Positions 1 to 10,952 of a stretch of 64,000 nt of DNA are shown here, in pieces. Both the position numbers and the translations under genes were made by a program. Source of the stretch: Chrysomallon squamiferum (Eukaryota > Mollusca > Gastropoda > Neomphalida > Peltospiridae); contig CM022670.1 in assembly GCA_012295275.1 (NCBI GenBank), forward strand, positions 26,935,244-26,999,243, written 5' to 3'. The stretch's first letter is position 1. The number at the start of each line of letters is the position of its first letter. The notes below the pieces were generated by a model. That model made no database searches and was not told where the DNA came from. It saw only the letters and a program-made list of their open reading frames with translations.

Positions 1-535
1 TGTCAGTTATATCGGTGTCTAGCAATGCTGCAAAATCATCTCTTGACATATAATTACCTTCTCCTTGACCTACGTCATGCTGGTGTGTGGACTGTTCCTC
101 TATTGCAGACATGGATAAATGCCAAACCTCTTGAACGTTCTCTTCGGGTATAGTTCTTTCTGCTGTATCATGTAGGGTGGCATCTTGGGGATTATAAATA
201 TTGGCAGCTAATTCAGATCGAGGTAATTCTTTTGACGGATGCCGCTCGTGAGATGTTCTGCTTGTGACGGCGGTGTCTGAATTGCTAACGACGTTACTGT
301 TTATCCTACTTTTACATATATCTGTTAATGATATTGGCTTGGTTAGTCGTCTGTATCTAGAAATTCGCTCAGGAGAACCAACTGCACCACGACTAATGTT
401 ACCTGACCTTTCGGCTGCCCTGTCAGGACTGTTTGAAGATCCTGCACGACGATGCACCTCTTTACTGGGAGACGTCCTTTTTGAAGAAGTTTTTCGTGCT
501 ATAGTTGAATTAGGAACATTCGAGTCATATGACAT
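1..535 (-). CDS. 5' coding exon of unrecognised Ser/Arg-rich protein (partial)
   Basis: An uninterrupted minus-strand frame runs from an ATG at 535 to the left edge, 178 codons, with an in-frame stop (TAG) upstream at 598-596, so this is a plausible N terminus. The peptide begins MSYDSNVPNSTIARKTSS and is rich in Ser, Arg, Thr and Asn, with a basic segment around SPERISRYRRLTKP; the last 50 residues are more acidic. It looks intrinsically disordered, with no signal peptide, membrane segment or domain I recognise. A possible splice donor (GAAG then GTAATT) lies at 58/57, so the exon may end there or continue past the edge. Coding potential is inferred from the long open frame in AT-rich DNA and balanced composition; the function is unknown. 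Confidence 0.55.
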   Translation of the reverse strand, partial: MSYDSNVPNSTIARKTSSKRTSPSKEVHRRAGSSNSPDRAAERSGNISRGAVGSPERISRYRRLTKPISLTDICKSRINSNVVSNSDTAVTSRTSHERHPSKELPRSELAANIYNPQDATLHDTAERTIPEENVQEVWHLSMSAIEEQSTHQHDVGQGEGNYMSRDDFAALLDTDITD

Positions 536-3182
536 AATACTTGACACAACGTAGTTTGCTTGCCGAGAAACGATGTGCACTTCAATGGATACGTACTAAA
601 GTCCCGCCTTCGAGTGTATGGCGATAACTTTCTATATCCTTCTTGATTAGTAAGCATTAATTCGCCTGACAGAAGTACCTCAAGTTAGTCTTTAATATCA
701 GTACTGAAGAACTGTTTTGGATTGTTTATTAGTGTTAATTTCAAGGAAGACATCTTAAGGCATTTTAATCTTCATCTCGGTTATTAAAAAATGTCCAGCA
801 GTGTTTCACAGAAATATTATCGGAACTAAAAACAGTACTATTGGTTTCTTCTGTTGTTTCTTTTAGAAATTATGCATTAATAATGAAATATGTTTTGGTT
901 TTAATTATACTGTGCTTCTTTTTTTTTTTTTCAAATAATTTTCTTTTAAAAATCTTAGAATGGTTACTATAATATAAGTTAGATTTGTAAGTTCAAACCA
1001 TTTAAATGTTTTTATTCTAGATTATAGACATGTCTTCTTATGCTTGTTATGCTTCCTTCTGCTTCTTGTTTTAAACAAATGTTATTAAAACTTAATAGGG
1101 TTTGATATTTCCGTATTCTTGATGTGGAATTATCTTTGATATCTCTTTATATATTTGTTTTTCTTAATCACTATGGTACATATATATTACAACTGTTATT
1201 TATCATTGTGTATTTATTGTGCATTTTCTTGACTATTTTAAGCATCATGTTTTGTTTTAATTAATTCCTATGGTTTATCTTATCGCAGTTCATATTTTGC
1301 GTAACAGGAATTTCTTCTTGTCATCTAGGCCAATTTCATATGAAGGTCCTCTTGTTGTAACCTTGAAAAGTGTTTAGTTTGTATCAGTATATAATTATTA
1401 TTTATAATATAAAGCAAATTTGTACGTCATAAATTTACTGCATTTATTTTTTTATATTATTATTTTTTTAATAATGCAGTTATCAATGATAATGATTCCA
1501 TAATTGATAAAATTTTAGACTACGCTATAATAGTATAATAAGATATGATATTAGGATATATAAAACAAAGCCTTTTTCTAACTTCTATTTTTTTTTTTTT
1601 TTTTAGAACAATGATAACTAAATATTAACATTTTCAATAACTAAGTAATATCTATGATAGTAAACTACAATATATTTTACAATAGCAGAATGGCTAGGCG
1701 AGATTTTCGGAGATCTCTTTAATTTATTTGTAACACCGGGTAACGACAATAGGCCTACACAACTGCAGTATTCTAAGAAACATAGAATGAATATAGATTA
1801 AATTTCAGTATCATTATCGGGTGTTTTTTGGTTGGTTTTTTTTATTGTTTTTTTTTAAATTTAACAAATATTTATTATATAATAATAAATTTAAAAAAAT
1901 ACAAAATAAAATTAAAGTAAAAACTATGATTAAAGAAATATATATTTACTCACCTAAATTGAAGTGACGTAGATTAATAAGATTTTTGTGCGTGACGTCA
2001 CCGGAACTGTAAATCTAATTATTGCTGAAATGCAACTTTACACTATTAACGAATCCACTGAACTGCGGTGTGAAAAGAGAACTTTAATCGAATAAAAATA
2101 TATATGTAGAATAAGCTAATTCATGCAACGGGATTTTTTTTTTTTTTTTCAATCCTTGATTAACAATCAATATACACATTAAAAGAAAGACAAACTAATT
2201 ATTAATTTCATATTTATCGCACGCAACTTAAAATCCTATTCAGCGTTCCCCTCCACATTAAAAGTGTTTCTCTTGCAAGAAACGTATTATTTTTTTTATT
2301 ATTATTATTATACAGAGTCTTGCAGCTTTTTAATTTGCATTAGCAAACTGACTTTGATTCTGACAGTATATAATCCAGCACGTCCTTTTAATATCATGAT
2401 ATATATCCATCGGATAAATACTGTTATTTGACAGCCGAAAACTATTTTATGGAAAATAATATTTTCAGTCAGCGTGTTTGATATATTTATATATAATCAC
2501 TGAAATTTTCATTTCAAAATTAATGTCAAATTTTAAGACTTAGGATTCAGTATCCTGTAATCAAATCGACTATCTTGCAAAACTGTTATATATTATAGAA
2601 AGAAATATTAATAAACATGACAGTATATATATAAAAATATATTTTTTATTCATTTTGCTCATTAGCAAAGATATACATAAGATGTGCAGTTATCGATACT
2701 ATTTCTGTCAAACAAAACAAACAAAAATAATAATAATAACAAAATAAGTTTTCATCTCTCGCACACACACGCTCTCTTGCTCTCTGATTCGTCATGTGTA
2801 AATATGTTTTCTTTCATACATATCCAAATTATTTCCCTTTTAAACGGAAGAAAAAAACTTTTGTTTTTTCAGGTTTTTTATCTCAATACTTTTTAAGCAT
2901 TTTTCTTGTTTTGTCATCTTTTTTCTTCTGGCTCATAAAACCTACAGTAAAGCAAAGAGAATTTACTGCCAAAGGAAAATCAACATGATACCCATATATC
3001 TTACTCATAAACTCATAGGTCATTCCGTTTTCTACGAGCAGTTTATGCTATTCCATAACAAGTCACCTCTGGCTCTAGAGCTCTGTCATGCTGCCGTAGT
3101 CTAATTACTGTATCTTCATTTTTTAATAGATTTTTTTGATAACCATTACATTTTTCTTATCTAAAACTGCTAAATATTAATG
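536..3182. other. AT-rich intergenic region between two minus-strand genes
   Basis: No convincing gene is visible. The stretch has poly-T runs, (TA)n tracts and short trinucleotide runs. Positions 536 to about 1000 should hold the promoter and 5' UTR of the partial minus-strand gene, and about 2000-3182 the 3' UTR of the next one, but no motif decides the boundaries. The short open frames at 2684-2988 are low-complexity and lack splice or protein support. Confidence 0.5.
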
Positions 3183-5136
3183 TCATACAAAGGTTTCTAA
3201 ACCTATCCCATGATGGTAAAGACCAAACAAAACAACTTCACAGTGGTACAGTTGGTCAGATGCTGGTTTCTCCCACTCTATTTCAACGGTTCTTCTGTCA
3301 ATTCTGTGTTTGTGAAAACCTATACTTTCCATGGAGTTTCTGTATCGCTCAAAGAGTTGCTTGACGAAATCTATGTTCTTTATTGTACTGTTCATTCGAA
3401 GGACATCTTGCAGCTGAAAAATTTAAAATATACATATTCCATCTTTCTTCAATATCATACTTGTTTTTAAAACAGTTTTACAGTTACCAATATTAAAACA
3501 ATAATTAATTTAAAAACCCAAGACACCTCACAGAAATAAAAATCAAAAAGGAACAACGACACCTCCAGCATCAATAAAATAGTATCACTTTAACTGTAAG
3601 AATTAATCCGGAATAATCTTGACTAAATCTGTAACATGGACAGTATAATTAAATACCAGTGTTGACAGTAATTTTATTTATATATATATATTGATTTTTT
3701 TCCCTTCTTCTTCGTCTGTTATTTATAGGTTGTTTTGTTTTGTTGTTTTTTGGGTGGGAGGTTTGGGGAAGTCAGATTATTTTTTTCCCGCAATAATACT
3801 GATGAACAAATAAAACAATACAGTTTTATTACTAATTTATGTTTCATTATACTTATGTAAATATATATTATGTCTTATATAAATTATAAGTATCAAACAC
3901 TCACAACACAAAGTAAATTATATCCTTCTTGGTCTTCCAAATACAGCATCATACGAAAGTTGTTCCAGTCAAGTTCTGGAGAAATTAAAAAAAAAAAAAA
4001 AAAAAATTAAATTAAATTACATAAATAACGTTTGTAAATAATGTTGCTAGCTGTAACACACTGTACTTTAGCTTATCTCTAAAAATATGTTCCAAATACG
4101 AGACTACATTACTGAAAGGATTAACGTTCATTGACGGTTTCAGTAGATCATGAAACTGTAAATGTTCGGCACAGTACACACAAGTGTGTCGAACTGTGCT
4201 AGAATGGGAAAAGCATGATTACCATTGATTTTATAACTGCACATTACAAAATATTTGTATTTTTGCTCCACTAAATCATAACGATTATGATGATGATAAC
4301 TGAGCGCTATTATTATTATTATTATTGCCGTTATCTTTTAGAATCAGATACTTTCTCAAAAAAATTATCATTATTATCTGTCATTAACACAACGGAGAGA
4401 ATCCAAAAAAACCACACAAAAAACCCCAGAGAAATCCTACCTAAGAAGCTATCCAGCAGCATTCGAAATCCATATAACGAGGACACCGTAACTTGTTCAG
4501 TGACGCTCACTTCAATGTAATCCAGTTTGTGATTTCCTTCCGGTTCCGTAATTTCAAAGTTTAAGCCAATCAGAATTATTTTCCAGTAGTCTGGATCCAA
4601 AATGGCTGGCTTTCGTTTCGTATCTATATACAGCGCCGGAAATCCAGGAGACGAGTCTGGCGCTCTTATAGCACGAATAGCTGTGTCCACCTGAAATACA
4701 TGAGATCAGCACGAATAGTAATGAAACTGTACTGAAAGACAGATAAACACATTTATTTTCATGTTATAAGCAATGGGTCTAAATGTCCAGCACATAAGCA
4801 AATAAGGTAGTGTAGTAATATAATTATACATTATTATGTGGATGGTGTTTCGATAGCACCAGAGATTCTAAAAATCAGTATATCTATCAGTCTGTGTCTG
4901 TTTATTTTGCTGATTGGTAAGACGGATTTTGAGATAATAATATAGAAATATCAGCTTATCCATCTGTTTATCTTTCGATCTATTCATAACATGATTAGAA
5001 AAAGAAGTAATATAGCTTTAAGTTTAACTACAGATTTAAATAATATTATACCTGTTGGGCCAGAAAAGCGAAATAAATTCCAATAAACATTTATAAATTT
5101 AAAATATATGTTAATGAACTATTGATAGGCCTAAGT

Positions 5137-5219
<83 letters not shown>

Positions 5220-8200
5220 AAACACACACACAAAAAAAAAACCCTAATTTTTAATTTGACTATAAAAATTAAAACTTAAGCTTACATTATCTAGTAAAAA
5301 CGAAACAGCTAGTTTTGCATTGAACTCGTCTATGTATATCTTCAGAAGCTTCTTCAAAGCTGGCTGCCATTCCATGGCATGGGTGTCACCCAACAATCTC
5401 GTCATGTATATGTGTTCATTGCCGCCCCCATTAATCACAGCTGTAAAGTAAATATATTGGTGATACCTACAAGAATCGTGGTAAACTTCGATACCCGATA
5501 TTTAAATAATAATAATAATAATAATAATAACAACACATGTATATATTTATAATTATAATTTGCATTTAATGCATTTGGATGTTATAAAACAGCATATAAT
5601 GTAACCAGTCTTGGATGAAATAACGAAAAAGAGTGTGCAGAGTAACTGAAAATTTATATCAGACTGTAATGTCTCAAAAGGCTTTAAACAAAAGGGGAAA
5701 CAAATACAGTATGTTAATATAATAATAGCATGTCTCATTCGACTACTACTGTTTTGCTGAAAGATAGTGGATTGTTTATCTGCTCTTATTTTATGGATCA
5801 AAATATGTTACACGAATGTTTTATACAAACAAGTGTATCCATTACTATCCTAAACGAAGCAGAAAAGAATGCTCCATTCAAAGCTAACTTTACATTACCT
5901 GTTTTCATATTTTTGTATTTGTTACGATTACGTTGGTGTCTAAAAGTTTTACCCTAAAAGGTAGTGCGTTTCAAAACATTAAATTATAAGCATAAATGAT
6001 AAGTCAGTAGATACTGATATGTATCATTATAACATTTATACAGTGTGATTATACCTCATTAATTAACGTGTGTATAATTTTAATATATATAAAATGAATA
6101 ACACTTATAGTTTTTGTCAGTGCAGTTACTTTCTCATAATTAAAATGTATCACAATTATTTCAGATACAGCTATACTACTATTTTTCCGGAGCTCTTCGT
6201 TACAAAGCATTCCCGATTTATCCAGACCAAAAGAGATCACATAAAGATAAAAATATTTCTGCAATACACCTCGGAACAGTTAACATATATCTTTCATGTC
6301 TCTATAAATATTAAAAGTTTATCAGTATAGGCTGGATCAATCAAATCGAATTATATATTTAAAAAAATTAAAAAAAAAAAAAAAATTAAATGTAACTTAA
6401 TTAATGAATTTCAAATACTCGTTCCTAATTTTATCCGGTTTAAAAATGTTCCGGATGATTAGGTCCGGAAGATCGATTTGCTACCTATATCACTGATTTG
6501 TGTAATGATTTAAAATAAATAAATAAATAAATAGATATTCACATATTTTATAAAATAGTCCATGAAAGACAATGCACAAAGTTGTTAATGTATTTTTGTT
6601 TAACATTACTGTAACAAATGTAATGCAAATATAATGCATAAAAAATTCTGTTTTTTTTTTCTAAAATATTACGGCGATATTAGTTCCAGTGAACAGTTTG
6701 TATAATTGTTTCTGAACAAATCACTCCTTTTGGGGAACAACAGTATTAATTTTACTTGACAGACAGTTTTGTCACCAATCGTGTTTAAATAACTTCTGAT
6801 TAAAATAATAGGGTCATTCCGTGTCTCACCCAATGGGTTAAACCCGACCGTCTCAGATTTTTATGAAACTTGGTATACTTGTTGACTGGGATCCCACAGC
6901 ACCAAATCCGAAATTTTAGGTCAATAGGACCAACGGTGTGAGAGATATGCACCCCCCCCAAATTTGGCGATTTTCGACCAAAATGGGTATGACCACCAAC
7001 ATTTGAACCCTGATATCTCAGGAACTACTGAGCCAATCTTCATAAAGCTGTAATTGTTGAAAAGGCAATATAATAAGGATTCCAAATCTGCCATTATCGA
7101 AGAAAGTTGGGGTTCACTGACATTTATGACCTTTGTTATGATCTTGAAATTAACCTTGTGGATCACGTGACCTTGATATGATCTTTCTTAAAATTTAATC
7201 TCCCACATGTTTACTAAAACATTTAAAAGTTTCAGAGATATAATATTTTTTGTTTAGTCACAATATAGATTTTAAAAAATGCATACCTGCACAGATGATT
7301 GCATTTCAATGTACATTTTCTATATGTATACACTTCTCTGATACCAAAAACACATTTTTGGAGTCAAAAATCACCTGACATGTCTGATGGAATGCCTGAA
7401 GAATATGATAATATGCCAAATGGCATGAGATATTCTACACAATCCGGCCCAAAGGGTTAAAAGGAAGTGTGGATTCAGGCATGTCAGGAACTCCTTGAAA
7501 TCCCCATTGAGCACATGGCAATTAGAAGTTTATACTACTAATTCTTCTACTGCTCTGTCTATTCCCACTACCTTTTGTTCCTAACTATTTCTACTAATAC
7601 TGCATCTTCTTCTACTGACACTGTTATCAGACAACACTTACCACCACAGTTAGCCATAACTTTATATCATAGTATTCCAAAAGCTTTAAATAATATCGAT
7701 CTAGTAAGTTTTGATTTTTAACATAAACTGACAGGTTTAACACACGGAATTATGACCGTCAACAAGGTGCAAATAATAACCGAGAATATGAGAAAGCTAA
7801 ATAAAGCGTCATAAGAGATTAGGTAACATATCGATCTTGTCTTCTGGCAACGTGTCTGAATATTTTATCAAGTACTTACACGTATACAAAGGTTACATAT
7901 CAGGGATAAGGAAGAAAATACGGGTTATTTAATATGTATACGACATTTTTGCATTGCTGATCTACTGTGGCATTATGAATATGTTATGCATGTAAGTATA
8001 AGTGTATCTGTGAGTGAATTGTGCATGCATCTAGATGTATTTGTACGTGTTCGTAAGTATATATATATAAAAAAAGAGAATAAATTATGAAGTAAATGAG
8101 GTTGTTTTGGATTTATGGGTCGGTTAGTATGTAAGGAATAATATATAATTATGTCAAAAAACAAAATGTATGAAAATCCTGGTAAAATTACATCTGAGAA

Positions 8201-9190
8201 ACTTCAGGTTTTGCTGTACAGTATTTAAAGTACAAAGCATATAAACACTTTATTCATTCTGCGTTTTGTGTTCTCTCATTAAAGAGCCTTAATCCTTGCT
8301 TGTATATTTCGCACCTGCGATGTTTTTGTTCTAAACAATGAAAAAATTAAAAGGTGGTCCACTTCCTCTAACCTGGAGGCAATAAGCTGACTATTCAAGG
8401 ATTAAAACTATGTAAGTGTTTAATCCGATTAAGCTTGCCAGTTGTAGGATTAAATCTATAACACATGATTTAACAAATATGATGTACAGAAAGCACATGT
8501 ATATTTATATATACATGTGCTTTCTGTGAGTCTTTGGCTACATAAATCGGCCAGTAGCATAATTCTAATCGGTCTTGTTACAAATAATATTATGAATGGA
8601 AAATAAAATAAAATAAATACTTGATGTTAATAAACTGTTTATTCTTTGGATATGTCGACATGATGCATTATTAATCGACATTTAATATCTGTTATTAAGA
8701 TGTCTAGAGGTATCATTTACATACTAACATAGTCATTACAATGCATTAACGAGCCTAGACAAATTGAGAAGCGAATGAATATGCAAGAGTTATATAATAT
8801 TTTGTATTTTATTTGTCCGTAGCCAGTGTTTGTGACTGAGGACCACTGTAGAAGCAAAGAAGAAAAACGAGAGAGAGAGATGTGGTCATGATAGTGAGAA
8901 TTTAAGCGTAATAGCAACATTATAACTATTTATAAAACGGAGCCATATTCAAACATGTTATGTTATCATTTCACGATAGAACAATAAAACGTACCTTGTA
9001 GATTCATGGTTTGACCTGGTAACGCTTCATTTTTGTTATCTACATTTTCCGGTGTTTTTTGCTGTTGACGGTATTGAGTAGTACCTCCCCGTGTCACACC
9101 AGACCGCCCTGACCAGTTGTGCGAGTCGTACTGTCTGTTGTAAGACTGCATGTGCTCCGCTTCAGCAGACGATAATAATGAGAGAGACAT
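3183..9190 (-). CDS. Unrecognised 300-residue protein, five exons
   Basis: Hand-built model on the minus strand: exons 9190-8995, 5440-5286, 4690-4441, 3975-3905 and 3413-3183. All four introns are GT-AG, phases 1, 0, 1 and 0 match at every junction, and the total is 301 codons with a TGA stop at 3185-3183. The first 65 residues are polar and Gln/Ser/Gly-rich (disordered); the rest looks globular, alternating amphipathic helix (around ALKKLLKIYIDEFNAKL) and strand-like stretches (DYWKIILIGLNFEI, KLDYIEVSVTEQVTV). No signal peptide, membrane segment or catalytic motif is visible and I do not recognise the family. The phase agreement across five exons argues strongly that the gene is real. Intron 1 is 3.55 kb and contains a candidate repeat and a perfect hairpin. 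An extra exon inside that intron cannot be excluded. The start is the first ATG of its frame, at 9190. Confidence 0.68.
5140..5215. repeat. (GA)n microsatellite
   Basis: About 38 uninterrupted GA units followed by short A and CA runs, in intron 2 of the unrecognised five-exon gene, about 70 bp downstream (on the minus strand) of its second exon. Confidence 0.97.
6811..7757. mobile_element. Candidate dispersed repeat with imperfect inverted ends
   Basis: The left end reads GGGTCATTCCGTGTCTC. Near 7742-7757 stands ACACGGAATTATGACC, which is its reverse complement with a 2-nt insertion. The interior (6830-7200) is less AT-rich than the surroundings and contains an 81-codon minus-strand frame at 7166-6921, but no recognisable protein. 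It lies in intron 1 of the five-exon gene. No target-site duplication is evident, so the boundaries are tentative. Confidence 0.35.
8486..8527. repeat. Perfect 19-bp inverted repeat with 4-nt loop
   Basis: The arms 8486-8504 and 8509-8527 are exact reverse complements (ACAGAAAGCACATGTATAT) around a TTAT loop. The transcript of either strand could fold into a perfect hairpin. It lies in intron 1 of the unrecognised gene. It could be a small palindromic transposon relic or a structured RNA element; the sequence alone does not decide. Confidence 0.9.
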
Positions 9191-10462
9191 ACCAGATTAT
9201 TTACCAGTCAAAGTTTTAATGATGATAAAAATGTATCTGTCTGTGAACGTCTGGTACAACGTTTTAACGTTAGTTTTTAATGATGAATATAATATTAATA
9301 CATCTGTTTAACTAGAGCAAATACAATAAAAAATAGATATAACCCCTCCGATTTTTTTTTTTTTTTTAGTATCTGTTTTATCTTAACTCGCGTAACTACT
9401 AACTGGATAATTATGTAAAAAATTACTTTTAAATGATCTTACATCCGTATGCTATTAAAAGTACATTTTCACTTCTCTGCTTATATATTCATTGACGTTC
9501 CCACGCAAATGGTTCACGTGTTTCGAAAAACTATGTGACGAAAGAACTCGTGATATTCTTTAGAAATTTAAAATGCCAAACAACACGTAACAGAAGACGA
9601 GTCATCGTTTTCTTGGAAAAAGTAAAACTTTTCATATAATTGTAGGCCTTTATACAAAATCGAGTTGTTACGTAAGAAATATGAATTTAATATATCCTGT
9701 TACGGTACCCATAATAAGGCTATGGATTTACTGAGTAACAAGAAAAACCCCACAAACCCCCCTCCAAAAAATCAACAAAACAACCCATCCCTCTCTTTCA
9801 CAGACACATTTTAAGCTACATAAACATTCTAAACATATATCTGTGTGATCCATAAGAAATGATAAATTCGATTTTATGACACCTCGGTTAATGTGAATTA
9901 ACTTTGATATTAAACCTCAGTACAGTGAAAGTCTTTGTGAGTGATGTTTTTTCACGGAGAGATTTTTTTATTTTCACTTTATCAGCACAACAATGAGTCG
10001 GAGGACTTCAAATTATATGTAAAAATGGCAAATTGTTCTTAGGCCTTTTAAAAGTAATAAATAATAACAAAATCTAATTATAAACCATTCTAAGCACTGT
10101 GAATTAGAATGCCTTGATCTCATTGTGGGGATATATTCAGATATTATAAATTTATTAAATTCTGTATTATTGATGCTAAAAGGCTAAGTCACAGTATATT
10201 GTGTATAACACCAGTTTTAAATATATGTTTTAACACATGTATATACATTCTGAGATGTATTCAAATATGCATAATTATATATACACCCCTGACACAAAAG
10301 GATATTGACACAATTACATGCACACCTGTTCATGAATACCTACCCAACTAGCCCATGCGTATGTTGTGACATCATCATCCTTCTGTACACAATGAGATCA
10401 CCTGACTATACTGAAAGGAAACATTTTTAAAACGGATATTCTGTTACCAATGTATTTAAGTC

Positions 10463-10493
<31 letters not shown>

Positions 10494-10952
10494 TCTTATG
10501 TAACAAAATTTTCTCCATTACACTAAATTGGATATATTACAAGTAGTGTAAAATGTGGGTAATGTTATTATTTTTTGAAAGGGTAAGCCTTCATGACCTA
10601 GTTTGCCCAATCTTTTTTAATCTGTGAATCACAACAAGGAAGTTGTTAAGATAAGTACTAGATATTGCTCTCATTTGTTGATTGCCTTTCTTCTAGTTCA
10701 GCTATAGTTATTTACAAACGGAAAAACACCATCATGATGCAATTGCTAGCATAAAATGCAAACTGCTAGCAAAAAACATTCATTTGATTTAACTGAAAAA
10801 TGTGTTGTCTGATTACACTATTTCTAACAGAGTTCTGTAAATCTGAAAAACTGAAGACAGGAGTATTTGTTTATCTACACGTAATTTGAAAAGTTTCCAC
10901 AGAAATAATCTGAAAATTATAAAATATAGCTGTTTTTACATCCTGACAAAAC
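9191..10952. other. Divergent intergenic region upstream of the TLR gene
   Basis: No coding evidence. It separates the start of the minus-strand gene (9190) from the TLR start (10953), so it should contain both promoters and 5' UTRs. A (GT)n microsatellite lies at about 10467-10491. I could not pick out a TATA box or NF-kB site that stands above the AT-rich background. Confidence 0.5.

Noticed and set aside
3010-3035. GGTCATTCCGT near 3018, matching the left end of the 6811 candidate repeat
   Set aside because: Only 11 bases match and nothing extends on either side; chance is likely.
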